DNA of 64,000 nt from NCBI RefSeq assembly GCF_025833875.1, contig NZ_JAOYOD010000001.1:2418001-2482000 (forward strand). Reading direction: 5' to 3'. A model generated the notes under the pieces. The model was not told where the DNA came from. It did not search any database and saw only the letters and a list, made by a program, of their open reading frames with translations. Positions within the stretch are counted from its first letter, which is position 1. The number at the start of each line of letters is the position of its first letter. Both the position numbers and the translations under genes were made by a program. Origin of the DNA: Reichenbachiella ulvae. GTDB taxonomy: Bacteria > Bacteroidota > Bacteroidia > Cytophagales > Cyclobacteriaceae. This document shows positions 8,111-16,250 of this stretch, in pieces.

Positions 8111-9157
8111 TCAATCCAATTCGATATTGCCGTAGCTGGTAATGATTTCTACATGTCCTCCTTGACCATTACCAATCGTTCCACGGTATTCGGCTTTGTT
8201 GTCCGATTTATTTCTGTAGTTCAACTCAATTTGGTCGTCTGAGTAATCAAAATCACCATATTTCACTCTGGCTTCAAAAGTCCCATTGGTTCCAGACTCG
8301 AACTCTAGCTCGAAGCTACTGAACTTCCCTTCCATCTTTACAGATTTGAACCCTTTGGCAATCTGATCTATTTCGAATCCTCCAGCATAGCTCGCTTCCA
8401 AATCAGCCTCCACAGTGAGGTAGCCAATCGATAGGTCTGAATACCCTATGTACCCCCTGATTCCATCGATTTTACCGATTTCTAAATCACCATATTTACT
8501 AGTCATATCCAGCGTCTGGGCAATTCCGATCTCCACGTCACTGAAGCCTTGTTCAAACTTTACGATTCCCATTTTATCAAAGGTAGCATCCGAATATTTC
8601 ACCTCCACTTCGCCGGTTTTCACATATTTGAAGTGTCCATCTCCAAAAGAGAGCTTGATTTTACTGGTTCCATTCAAGGTTTCTGTTTTCACATCTCCGT
8701 AAGCAATCTTGAGTTCTGCATCGCCATCCAAATCCGACAGATAGGTGTCGCCAAAACTATTCTTGACGTAAAGCGGGTTTTTCATAGGCATACTTACCGT
8801 ATAGTTGATCTCAAAGCTCTCGGTGTTCTTATTATTCAAACTCCCATTGATATCCGTCTCGAATGAGATCATGCTTCCAGTTTCCTCAATATTGACATTG
8901 ATTAGTTTCAGCAACTCCAGAGCTCTTTCCTCGGTTTTCCTTTTCGCAATGATTTCAATCTTCACATCTATCTTGTTACTATTAGTAGTATTGATGTGCA
9001 CCCTCCCAAAACTGTTGTCAATACTGAGTTTTACAAATTCCTTGACCGTATAGGACTTCTGGATTGTTTTCCTTTTCTCAACATTATTCTTTGCGATCAG
9101 GTCCGTCAGTCCGACGAACAAAAACATCACTATGATACTATATGCTAATTTTTTCAT
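8111..9157 (-). CDS. Exported DUF4097-like beta-repeat protein of an ECF sigma operon
   Basis: 348 residues with a signal peptide (about 1-22). The mature protein is a run of short beta units with recurring turns: SFGRVHI, SFGDTYL, AYGDVKT, SFGDGHF, KYSDATF, KYGDLEI, GYSDLSI, KYGDFDYS, SYGNIELD. This S/Y-G-D-hydrophobic periodicity is that of the DUF4097 / putative auto-transporter-adhesin head beta-solenoid fold. It is last in an operon with an ECF sigma factor (9682-10239) and a membrane protein (9138-9692), whose coding end overlaps its start by 20 bases. A periplasmic or surface sensor or output of that sigma system is likely. No enzymatic motif is visible. Confidence 0.75.
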   Translation of the reverse strand: MKKLAYSIIVMFLFVGLTDLIAKNNVEKRKTIQKSYTVKEFVKLSIDNSFGRVHINTTNSNKIDVKIEIIAKRKTEERALELLKLINVNIEETGSMISFETDINGSLNNKNTESFEINYTVSMPMKNPLYVKNSFGDTYLSDLDGDAELKIAYGDVKTETLNGTSKIKLSFGDGHFKYVKTGEVEVKYSDATFDKMGIVKFEQGFSDVEIGIAQTLDMTSKYGDLEIGKIDGIRGYIGYSDLSIGYLTVEADLEASYAGGFEIDQIAKGFKSVKMEGKFSSFELEFESGTNGTFEARVKYGDFDYSDDQIELNYRNKSDNKAEYRGTIGNGQGGHVEIITSYGNIELD

Positions 9158-9692
9158 CTTCTTCGTATTTCACTAATTGATCTAAAATCTCCAATTGTTT
9201 GTTTAGAATTTCGACTCTTAACTGAAGGTTTCTAATCATTGCGTTCACCACCTTTTCATTATTCTTGTTTCTTTTTAGCTCATTTTTCAGGTCCTGGTAC
9301 ATACTATCCAGGCCATCCAAATCACTTAGCAGCTCCTCGTCTACCATGTCTTTTCGTTCCATTGCCAGTCGAATCTCAGCTTTCCTCTTTTCGATCAGTC
9401 CGGAATAGTAGCTTTCCACTTGCTCAATATCTTCGGATTGCTTCTGCACTTCTGCCACTTCAGTCGAATCATTAGTATACCAATTCCTCTCCACTAGAAG
9501 TCCGATCGTCATACAGACAAAAACCACAGCCGCTGCTTTCCACATCCACAGGTAATTCCTTTTTGGCTCAATCGGAATCTCCTTATTCTGATCCAGCTGG
9601 GATTCTATCTGATCCCACATAGAGGCCCTGGGTTCTAAGTCATCAAACTCTGACCTGTGCTTCTTTACAAAATCTTCGATACTATCTTTCAT
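9138..9692 (-). CDS. Single-pass membrane anti-sigma-like protein
   Basis: 184 residues. The first 46 residues are cytoplasmic and acidic (SIEDFVKKHRSEFDDLEPRA, then MWDQIESQL), the pattern of Bacteroidota anti-sigma factors without a zinc motif. A transmembrane helix covers about 49-67. The periplasmic part (about 80-184) is a long heptad-rich coiled coil (ERKDMVDEELLSDLDGLDSM and onward). It overlaps the sigma gene start-to-stop by 11 bases and the DUF4097-like gene by 20, so translation of the three is coupled. The probable role is to hold the ECF sigma factor at the membrane and respond through the coiled-coil domain. Confidence 0.75.
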   Translation of the reverse strand: MKDSIEDFVKKHRSEFDDLEPRASMWDQIESQLDQNKEIPIEPKRNYLWMWKAAAVVFVCMTIGLLVERNWYTNDSTEVAEVQKQSEDIEQVESYYSGLIEKRKAEIRLAMERKDMVDEELLSDLDGLDSMYQDLKNELKRNKNNEKVVNAMIRNLQLRVEILNKQLEILDQLVKYEEDEKISI

Positions 9693-10239
9693 AGTTGTAC
9701 CTGTTTTTTAAAATCACTTTCAACTTAGCCTTGGCCCGATTGAATTGCGACTTGCTGGTTGACTCACTTATTCCTAATATTTCTGCAATCTCTTTGTGAT
9801 CATAGCCTTCAATTAGATATAGCGTAAAAACCATTCTAAATCCCTCGGGCAGATCTGCTACTGCTGCTTTCACCTGATCCACACTCACCTCCGAATAATC
9901 CAAAGACTCGTCAGCATCTGGCCTATCTTCGATTTCGTCCACATCCGCCATCTCTTTTCTCTTTTTGATGACATTCAGTGCTCCATTTACTACAATTCTT
10001 TTCAACCAGGAACCAAAAGTGGATTCTCCTCTGAACTTGTCAATTCCATTAAAGGCCTTAACAAAAGCCTCCTGAACCACATCTTCTGCCTCTGCCAAAT
10101 CTTGGAGCATTCGAAAAGAGGTGTTCAACATTGCTTTGGAATACAATCGATAGATCTCATACTGAGCTGTTCGATCGTTTACCCGAAGCAATTCGACCCA
10201 TTCATAGTGGATATCCTTATGACTAGTTGCCTGTTTCAA
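9682..10239 (-). CDS. RNA polymerase ECF-type sigma-70 factor
   Basis: 185 residues. Region 2 runs over about 25-95 (YRLYSKAMLNTSFRMLQDLA, AEDVVQEAFVKAFNGIDKFR, STFGSWLKRIVVNGALNVIK). Region 4 runs over about 125-180, with LPEGFRMVFTLYLIEGYDHK and the helix-turn-helix EIAEILGISESTSKSQFNRA. Regions 1 and 3 are absent, as expected for group 4 sigma factors. It is the first gene of a three-gene overlapping operon with its likely anti-sigma factor and a DUF4097-like exported protein. Such operons are often autoregulated, but no promoter motif can be assigned here. Confidence 0.93.
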   Translation of the reverse strand: MKQATSHKDIHYEWVELLRVNDRTAQYEIYRLYSKAMLNTSFRMLQDLAEAEDVVQEAFVKAFNGIDKFRGESTFGSWLKRIVVNGALNVIKKRKEMADVDEIEDRPDADESLDYSEVSVDQVKAAVADLPEGFRMVFTLYLIEGYDHKEIAEILGISESTSKSQFNRAKAKLKVILKNRYNYER

Positions 10240-10316
10240 TTAAGTTTCGAAATTCTATACCAATGACCAACAATTTAATACAGGGTTGCATCTCTCTTGA
10301 GAAATTTCTCATTTCA

Positions 10317-10341
10317 TTCATTTTTCTTCGAAAAAAATGAA
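10317..10341. promoter_or_regulatory. A/T-rich hairpin between divergent sigma and GOGAT-like genes
   Basis: TTCATTTTT (10317-10325) and AAAAATGAA (10333-10341) are perfect 9-bp arms around a TTCG-containing loop. It sits in the 154-base divergent spacer. It could be a leader hairpin for the + strand gene at 10394 or a regulator site; nothing decides this. Confidence 0.35.
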
Positions 10342-10393
10342 GAGACCCGAATTTTGATTAATTTCAATCTTAGAAAAATCAAATCCGATACCT

Positions 10394-11914
10394 ATGCGTA
10401 GCAAGTTCATTGTTGGTTCTATTTTATTATTAATTGGTGTAGGAGTTACCTATCTCTTTTGGCCTCCGATCTTATGGTCATTGATCCTGATTGTCCCGAT
10501 TATCTTTCAGGGAGTCGTCGATTTGCTTCAAAAGAAACACACCTTGAGAAGAAACTTCCCTGTCCTGGGCATCGGTCGATACCTAATGGAAGACCTTAGA
10601 CCTAAGATCTACCAGTATTTCATAGAGTCAGAAACAGATGGCACACCCATCAACAGGATGTTTAGATCCATCGTCTACCAAAGAGCAAAAGGAGTGCTCT
10701 CAACCAATCCTTTTGGCACCAAAATGGACGTGTACCGAACGGGTTACGAATGGGCCAATCACTCCATTATGGCACTGGATGCAAAGGATCTGGATCCTCA
10801 TCCTCGCACCCTGGTTGGCGGGCCTGATTGCAAGCGACCCTACAATGCCAGTATCTTCAATGTATCTGCTATGAGTTTCGGAGCACTGAGCAAAAATGCA
10901 ATCCTGGCTCTCAATGGAGGTGCAAAAAAGGGAAACTTTGCTCACAACACAGGCGAAGGGAGCATCAGCCCTTACCACCTTCAATACGGAGGAGACCTTA
11001 TCTGGCAAATAGGCACCGGGTACTTTGGGTGTAGAAATGAAGATGGAACCTTCAATGGAGAAAAATTCAAAGAAAAAGCACTGTTAGAAAGTGTGAAAAT
11101 GATCGAAATCAAACTATCGCAAGGGGCAAAACCCGGTCATGGAGGAATTTTACCAGCAGAAAAAAACACGCCAGAAATAGCGGCCATCAGACACGTCAAG
11201 CCTCACACCCGCGTGGACTCGCCTCCTACCCACAAGGAATTCAAAAATCCCATCGAGATGATGGATTTCGTCAAAAAATTGCGAGACTTATCTGATGGAA
11301 AGCCCGTAGGATTCAAGCTCTGCGTAGGCAACAAACTGGAGTTTATAGACCTATGTATCGCAATGACAAATACAGGCATCAAACCTGATTTCATCACCAT
11401 AGATGGTGGGGAAGGAGGAACAGGAGCCGCTCCACTTGAGTTCTCAAACAGCATCGGTATGCCCCTACGCGACGGACTGGCATTTGTACATGATACATTG
11501 AGAGGCTATGACCTAAGAAAGGACATCAAGCTTTTTGCGTCCGGCAAGATTCTCTCGGGATTCCATATGTTTAGACTCTTTGCGCTGGGAGCAGATGCAT
11601 GCTATAGCGCCAGAGGTATGATGCTTGCACTAGGATGTATACAAGCCCTCGAATGCAACAACAACAATTGTCCTACAGGCATTGCTACTCAAAAAAATCA
11701 TCTCATGAAGGGGCTGGATGTAGAAGATAAAATCAACCGAGTGGCCAAATTCCAAAATGAAACTGTACATAGCTTTGTGGAGTTTATGGGATCCACAGGA
11801 GTAGACGATACCCACAAGATCAAGAGACACCATGTCTACAGAAGGGTGAGCCAAGACAAGATCAAGACCTATGCAGAAATATATCCACAAGTGAAGATAG
11901 GTGAGTTTACATAA
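10394..11914 (+). CDS. Membrane-anchored FMN-binding glutamate synthase-like protein
   Basis: 506 residues. Two hydrophobic helices (about 5-24 and 27-45) anchor the N-terminus. The rest is the central plus FMN domain of the large glutamate synthase subunit (Glu_synthase family): SAMSFGALSKNAILALNGGA, FAHNTGEGSISPYHL, IEIKLSQGAKPGHGG, ITIDGGEGGTGAAP. A 3Fe-4S-type cluster motif C-x5-C-x4-C is present in GCIQALECNNNNCPTGIATQ. There is no N-terminal glutamine amidotransferase domain and no GltD neighbour, so it is unlikely to be a normal NADPH GOGAT; electrons and the amide donor must come from elsewhere. The substrate of this stand-alone family is not established. The next promoter starts six bases after its stop. 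Confidence 0.85.
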   Translation: MRSKFIVGSILLLIGVGVTYLFWPPILWSLILIVPIIFQGVVDLLQKKHTLRRNFPVLGIGRYLMEDLRPKIYQYFIESETDGTPINRMFRSIVYQRAKGVLSTNPFGTKMDVYRTGYEWANHSIMALDAKDLDPHPRTLVGGPDCKRPYNASIFNVSAMSFGALSKNAILALNGGAKKGNFAHNTGEGSISPYHLQYGGDLIWQIGTGYFGCRNEDGTFNGEKFKEKALLESVKMIEIKLSQGAKPGHGGILPAEKNTPEIAAIRHVKPHTRVDSPPTHKEFKNPIEMMDFVKKLRDLSDGKPVGFKLCVGNKLEFIDLCIAMTNTGIKPDFITIDGGEGGTGAAPLEFSNSIGMPLRDGLAFVHDTLRGYDLRKDIKLFASGKILSGFHMFRLFALGADACYSARGMMLALGCIQALECNNNNCPTGIATQKNHLMKGLDVEDKINRVAKFQNETVHSFVEFMGSTGVDDTHKIKRHHVYRRVSQDKIKTYAEIYPQVKIGEFT

Positions 11915-11920
11915 TTAGCT

Positions 11921-11928
11921 TACTTTTG
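11921..11928 (+). promoter_or_regulatory. -7 promoter box of a short transcript
   Basis: TACTTTTG matches TAnnTTTG exactly, 7 bases past the stop of the GOGAT-like gene. Together with the hairpin at 12190-12223 it frames a transcript of about 290 nt that holds the 46-residue lipoprotein frame at 12038. Confidence 0.5.
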
Positions 11929-12037
11929 CAAAGTCAGTAAAGCATGGCTGACAGCAGCGAGAAAATCGGGACAGATTATTATTTTATTTTTAGGCATGGC
12001 ATTTGTACCATACCGTTCATCAGCAATAGGATAATAT

Positions 12038-12178
12038 ATGAAATCGATCAAAAAGTCACTAAAGTTCATTTTCAGCCTGTTAGCCTATATTCTCTTTTTG
12101 AGTTTTTTAGGTTGCCAGGAAAACGTGCTTACTAGCAATCCCTTCGAAGGGACGCAGTTATTTGCTCTAGGAAAATGA
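12038..12178 (+). CDS. Possible 46-residue lipoprotein
   Basis: Starts at ATG 12038 and stops at TGA 12176-12178. It begins MKSIKKSLKFIFSLLAYILF, a basic n-region plus a long hydrophobic h-region, followed by the lipobox FLGC with the cysteine at residue 26. The mature peptide would be only about 21 residues (CQENVLTSNPFEGTQLFALG and a lysine). An exact promoter box lies about 110 bases upstream and an intrinsic terminator just downstream, which supports an independent small gene. The roughly 100-base leader also contains a hydrophobic frame ending at 12034, with no clear start. The family is not recognised, and a chance frame cannot be excluded without homologues. Confidence 0.5.
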   Translation: MKSIKKSLKFIFSLLAYILFLSFLGCQENVLTSNPFEGTQLFALGK

Positions 12179-12187
12179 CAGAAGAGA

Positions 12188-13387
12188 TTAAAGGGAAAAA
12201 TAGAAATATCTTTCCCTTTTTTTATAAACAGACTTACCAGCTGGCAAATACAAAAAACCACTGATCTCAGCCAGATTAGCTAAATCCCCCGAACCATTCC
12301 CTGGCTTTGGAGTAGCGAGGAATACACCATCGACACAGCTCACCTCTACTTGCAAGAAATACCCCAAATCAGGTTTAAAAGAAAAATCCTCAGTCAACTC
12401 CGCTTCTATCATCTGCTTACTCTCTTTCAACTGCGACTGCATCCACTCTAAAAAATAATAACGGTAACAGGCAAGAGTAGAAATCGGATTACCTGGAAAG
12501 GCAAAAACGACTGTTTCGTTTGCAATAGAGCCAAACCAAAAGGGCTTACCCGGTCGCTGAGCCACACAGTGAAAGTGCTTGACCACTCCCAGTTCCTCCA
12601 AAATTTCAGGTAAATAATCTGCCTTACCTTTAGACACGCCCCCACTTAATAAAACCACGTCAAACTGTCTCAGTATTTTACTGAGTTCCAATCTCAACTC
12701 TTCTTTATCATCCATCAAATGAAACGCCTGACAAGGCACATTCAACGCCTTTAGTGATGCTTGAATCATCCCAACATTGGACTTTCTGATCTGGAAATCT
12801 TTTGGCGTTTCGTTTACATCCACCAACTCATCCCCCGTAGATATCACGGCTACTTTGGGCAAGGCTTTCACTTGCACTCGGGACATGCCTACAGTCGCCA
12901 GTATCGCTACAGTGCCTGCGTGTATGATGGCACCCTCCTTCAGCAGCACCTCCCCTTTTTGGTGATCCGATCCCTGAAGGTGAACATTTTTATATGCAGG
13001 TATCTCCAATTCCGGAAGAACCGCGAAACGCCTCCCTTCCTCCTCGACGAACTCAACATCTTCGTATCTCACCACCACGTCTACACCTTCCCCTAAGATT
13101 GCACCTGTCATGATTTCAATACAGGTATTGGCCTCCTGCACGGCCAAAGCAGACTCGCCAGCATATTGCTCGCCTACACATTCGAACCTGCGCTGCCCCC
13201 GATTGTAATCTTCAGATCGAATCGCAACACCATCCATGGTCACACGATCAAAAGGCGGAAAATCTCTGTCTGCACCAACCTCTTCAGCCAGGACACGTCC
13301 TATGCTCTCATGGAGTTCTACTTCTTCTTTTCCCCAGTCTACCGCAACCGAATGGATAATATTTCTGGCTTCTTCGACACTAATCAT
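12188..13387 (-). CDS. moeA: Molybdopterin molybdenumtransferase MoeA
   Basis: 399 residues, typical length. It inserts molybdate into adenylylated molybdopterin in the last common step of cofactor synthesis. Family motifs seen: DFPPFDRVTMDGVAIRSEDY near 40-60, CIEIMTGAILGEGVDVVV (MTGA loop) near 88-105, VGMSRVQVKALPKVAVISTG followed by DEL near 165-187, LLSGGVSKGKADYLPEIL near 245-262, and the PGKPFWFG and FAFPGNPIST loops. It is transcribed divergently from moaC. The first codons lie 12 bases from the moaC promoter box, so the two units may be co-regulated. Its 3' end overlaps the terminator of the small + strand gene. Confidence 0.93.
   Translation of the reverse strand: MISVEEARNIIHSVAVDWGKEEVELHESIGRVLAEEVGADRDFPPFDRVTMDGVAIRSEDYNRGQRRFECVGEQYAGESALAVQEANTCIEIMTGAILGEGVDVVVRYEDVEFVEEEGRRFAVLPELEIPAYKNVHLQGSDHQKGEVLLKEGAIIHAGTVAILATVGMSRVQVKALPKVAVISTGDELVDVNETPKDFQIRKSNVGMIQASLKALNVPCQAFHLMDDKEELRLELSKILRQFDVVLLSGGVSKGKADYLPEILEELGVVKHFHCVAQRPGKPFWFGSIANETVVFAFPGNPISTLACYRYYFLEWMQSQLKESKQMIEAELTEDFSFKPDLGYFLQVEVSCVDGVFLATPKPGNGSGDLANLAEISGFLYLPAGKSVYKKRERYFYFSL
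12190..12223 (+). terminator. Intrinsic terminator after the small lipoprotein frame
   Basis: AAAGGGAAA (12190-12198) pairs with TTTCCCTTT (12211-12219), followed by more T residues to 12223. It lies inside the last codons of moeA, which runs the other way. Confidence 0.6.
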
Positions 13388-13399
13388 ATCCTGATCTTA

Positions 13400-13407
13400 T
13401 AATTTTG
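13400..13407 (+). promoter_or_regulatory. -7 promoter box of moaC
   Basis: TAATTTTG matches TAnnTTTG. Transcription would begin near 13412, which rules out a TTG at 13405 as the moaC start and supports ATG 13432. Confidence 0.6.
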
Positions 13408-13431
13408 GATAAAATTAATACTTTCACAGGC

Positions 13432-13923
13432 ATGGCTGAATCGAATCCACAAGGACTTTCTCACATCGACAAAAACAATGACCCAGCGATGGTAGATGTA
13501 TCTGACAAAAGCATCACCAAACGCAGTGCAACCGCCAGATCTAAGGTGCAGGTGAGCGATGAAATTCTGGCCTTGTTCAAAGACGGCGACATTCAATCCA
13601 AAAAAGGACCAGTCTTTCAAACAGCCATCATTGCGGGTACCATGGCAGCCAAAAAAACCGGCGAATTGATCCCGCTATGCCACCCTATTGGGCTGGATGC
13701 CTGCGATATAGACATTCAGGTTCAGGAGAAGGAGATCATCATCAAATGTACCTGCCGGATCGCCTCTCGTACTGGTGTGGAAATGGAAGCACTGACGGGG
13801 GCCAGTGTAGCTGCCCTTACCATCTACGACATGTGCAAAGCGCTCTCTCACAACATCGTAATCTCGGAGACACGACTATTAGAAAAAACTGGAGGCAAAA
13901 AAGACTTTTTTCATCATGACTAA
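13432..13923 (+). CDS. moaC: Cyclic pyranopterin monophosphate synthase MoaC
   Basis: 163 residues from ATG 13432. A TTG at 13405 in the same frame would extend it, but that codon lies inside the promoter box. The protein rearranges the MoaA product to cPMP. Family motifs seen: LSHID and MVDVSDKSITKRSATA near the N-terminus, AGTMAAKKTGELIPLCHPI (with the conserved KT and CHP residues), TGVEMEALTGASVAALTIYD and MCKA near the end. The last eight bases overlap the MobA-like gene, so translation is coupled. It is divergent from moeA. Confidence 0.93.
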   Translation: MAESNPQGLSHIDKNNDPAMVDVSDKSITKRSATARSKVQVSDEILALFKDGDIQSKKGPVFQTAIIAGTMAAKKTGELIPLCHPIGLDACDIDIQVQEKEIIIKCTCRIASRTGVEMEALTGASVAALTIYDMCKALSHNIVISETRLLEKTGGKKDFFHHD

Positions 13924-15055
13924 AAAACATCAAAAGCACGCCAAAATCGCCAAGCCAAATTTTGGAGAGTTCGCCAGAAACGAATTTTCCATCCTAGGCA
14001 CTCCATGTGGAGAAATCAAGAAAATTGCGAACATAATTAGTCAATCACTATCCTCAGATTACAAAATCGCCTATGCGGATGCAGACCACAAAAGTGCAGA
14101 TGATCAAAGCAATTTGACAGGCAGCACACTGGCTAAAGGCAATACCATGGAATATGTCGACAAGATTGATTTCCATCGTTTTGATCATCAGGGGGAGATG
14201 AATCCCTGGTTGTTCAGGCCTTATTTTGATCAGATGGATCTGGTCATCGTCAATGGCAATCACTTCCCAGCTAAACAGCAAATTGTAGTTTTGGATCCCA
14301 AAAAGCCACTGGAGAAGAAGCTTCACAAACTGACCCATGTCGCTTTGATCCTGACCACCGAAAGCCAGACAGCCATCCCTGATTATCTCAAAGAGCATCT
14401 ATCAAAGCAAGAGGAAGACGTCCCATGTCATTCTCTCGCAGACGAGAAGGCACTCATCGACTGGGTTAAACACTACCTAAGTTCTAGTATGGCTCTTATC
14501 AATGGGCTGGTACTGGCCGGAGGTAAAAGTGAGCGTATGCAAAAGGACAAAACCCTGATAGCATACCATGGCAAGGCGCAGAAAGAACACATGTACGATC
14601 TGCTATCACAATTATCCCAGGAGACCTACTATTCTATAAGGGAGGATCAGGAAGAAAACGAGGCCTGCATCAAGGATAGCTTTGTAGGATTGGGGCCGTA
14701 TGGTGCCATCTTATCGGCCTTTCGCAGCAACCCTAATCGCGCCTGGCTGGTAACTGCCAGCGACCAACCTTTTTTGGACGAATCGGTTCTGGAGCTTTTG
14801 ATATCGAAGCGTAACCCCTCGAAAGTAGCCACAGCGTTTTACAATCCGGAGACGGATTTTCCAGAGCCATTGATCACAATCTGGGAACCAAGAGCTTATC
14901 CCTTGTTGCTACAGTTCTTGAGTCAAGGATACTCCTGCCCAAGAAAGGTACTAATCAACACGGATATCGAATTGGTAAAGCTGGAAGACGCCTCTGTGCT
15001 CAGAAATGTAAATACCCCAGAGGAGTATGAACAAGCGGTGAAGGAGATTGGGTAA
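13916..15055 (+). CDS. mobA: Fusion of a MobB-like domain and a MobA-type molybdenum cofactor guanylyltransferase
   Basis: 379 residues. The C-terminal half (about 193-379) is an NTP-transferase of the MobA type: NGLVLAGGKSERMQKDKTLI contains the LAGGxSxRMxxDK signature, followed by GLGPYGAILSAFRSNPNRAW and the metal-binding VTASDQPFLD. It would attach a nucleotide (GMP in MobA) to molybdopterin. The N-terminal half resembles MobB in layout (FSILGTPCGEIKKIANIISQ, an ADADHK segment, DLVIVNGNHFPAKQQIVVLD), but the P-loop lysine is lost (GTPCGEIKK rather than GxxxxGK[ST]), so GTP binding there is doubtful. The gene overlaps moaC by eight bases. Confidence 0.8.
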   Translation: MTKKHQKHAKIAKPNFGEFARNEFSILGTPCGEIKKIANIISQSLSSDYKIAYADADHKSADDQSNLTGSTLAKGNTMEYVDKIDFHRFDHQGEMNPWLFRPYFDQMDLVIVNGNHFPAKQQIVVLDPKKPLEKKLHKLTHVALILTTESQTAIPDYLKEHLSKQEEDVPCHSLADEKALIDWVKHYLSSSMALINGLVLAGGKSERMQKDKTLIAYHGKAQKEHMYDLLSQLSQETYYSIREDQEENEACIKDSFVGLGPYGAILSAFRSNPNRAWLVTASDQPFLDESVLELLISKRNPSKVATAFYNPETDFPEPLITIWEPRAYPLLLQFLSQGYSCPRKVLINTDIELVKLEDASVLRNVNTPEEYEQAVKEIG

Positions 15056-15097
15056 TCAAAAACAAAAATAATTTAGCCTATACAGAATCAATACTTT

Positions 15098-15928
15098 TTG
15101 TCACAATCACCCTATAATATCAAAGCTGCTTTAGAGCAGCATATGCCAAGTTTCCTACAACTTTTGGGAAACAACAACATCTCTTGGAATAGAATAAATC
15201 AGATCTTTGAAGAGTATATACAGAAAGCCAAGGAAGAATTTGCTGAAACTCAAACTCTAATTACTCGTGAAGCCACATTCTTTAGCATCATGAAGAGCCA
15301 AGTTACAGGAGATGGGCTGGGTGCAGCACAATTCGACTTTTATGATCAACTGTTTAATGATCTTTTTCATTTGTTGTCTTATCAAGAACGAAATATGCTA
15401 GGTGGGACTTTGAAAAGCATTTTGATTCAACTTGAAAAAGACTACCTTAATTTTATCGGAGAATTAGCCGTTTTATACTTTTACAAAATCAATACAGATT
15501 TCAAACTTATTAAAGTTGAGGAAAAAGTATTTGACAATAAAAACATCTCAGCAGACTTCCTTTTCAGTTCCGAATCATTAAATGATCAATTTTTAATTGA
15601 AGTTGTTAATATTCATTTAGAACAAAGAAAGAGTTTAACCCAACCCCTCCTAAAAAGATTGATTGAAAAGAAAGTCATGGATAAATTAAAATCCAAAGAG
15701 ATTCTTCTTAAGAGCAATATGTCGCTTCAACCTCTCATCTGGTGCAAAAATTATGACCAAGTTAAATTGGTTTCTGACTTCTACAAATTATATTCAACTC
15801 CGACCCAAACTCATAAATCACTTAGCTACATATCCTTAACTGATAAAAATGGTAAATTTTATCATAGAATTAACTTTGCTGATAAGATTCTCTGCGACTA
15901 TGATGATTTTCATATCATCCCTTTTTAA
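15098..15928 (+). CDS. Uncharacterised AT-rich protein inside the molybdopterin cluster, possibly nuclease-fold
   Basis: 276 residues if TTG 15098 is used; ATG 15143 in the same frame gives 261 and may be the true start, since a promoter-like TACTTTTTG overlaps the TTG. The N-terminal 110 residues are helical. The middle (about 125-185) reads GELAVLYFYKINTDFKLIKV, then ISADFLF, then FLIEVVNIHLEQ. A helix with Glu, a strand with Asp and a strand with E-x-V in this order is reminiscent of a PD-(D/E)xK nuclease core, but the usual lysine is absent. Base composition is richer in A+T than its neighbours and it has no link to cofactor synthesis, so it looks inserted. Family not recognised. Confidence 0.65.
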   Translation: MSQSPYNIKAALEQHMPSFLQLLGNNNISWNRINQIFEEYIQKAKEEFAETQTLITREATFFSIMKSQVTGDGLGAAQFDFYDQLFNDLFHLLSYQERNMLGGTLKSILIQLEKDYLNFIGELAVLYFYKINTDFKLIKVEEKVFDNKNISADFLFSSESLNDQFLIEVVNIHLEQRKSLTQPLLKRLIEKKVMDKLKSKEILLKSNMSLQPLIWCKNYDQVKLVSDFYKLYSTPTQTHKSLSYISLTDKNGKFYHRINFADKILCDYDDFHIIPF

Positions 15929-16250
15929 ATCCGTTCAATTTCTTCTTTCTTGAAAATTTTCCCAGCCTAAGATAAGAATTAAACCGAACTATACTATAAA
16001 TGCAGATGACACCAATCACCTCCCTACCTCCGCAATACACCTAAAACCAAGAAATATACTAATATCCGTGTATGTCAAATTGACCAACAGCTGGTCTCTT
16101 TCCAGTAGTGTATCATTTTGGACAAAACCAAATACCTTGAAGGAAATAAATCATTACCAGATAAGCCCAAGCGGACGCTAGAGCTAGAACCCTAATTCGT
16201 ATGATGGATCACACGCCCTCTTTCTGCTTTTCACTTTCAACTTTGAACTC
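15929..16250. other. Non-coding 322-base stretch between an unknown gene and moaE
   Basis: No frame of useful length, no tRNA-like arm and no strong hairpin. A short GACCA/TGGTC pair lies near 16080-16095. Nothing here can be named. It may be decayed sequence left when the gene at 15098 was acquired. Confidence 0.4.

Noticed and set aside
9239..9475. 78-residue + strand frame opposite the anti-sigma-like gene
   Set aside because: Antisense to a gene whose frame is supported by overlaps on both sides.
11944..12135. 63-residue frame overlapping the 46-residue lipoprotein
   Set aside because: Its ATG is well placed after the promoter, but the product has no recognisable features, and the overlapping frame at 12038 has a full lipoprotein signal.
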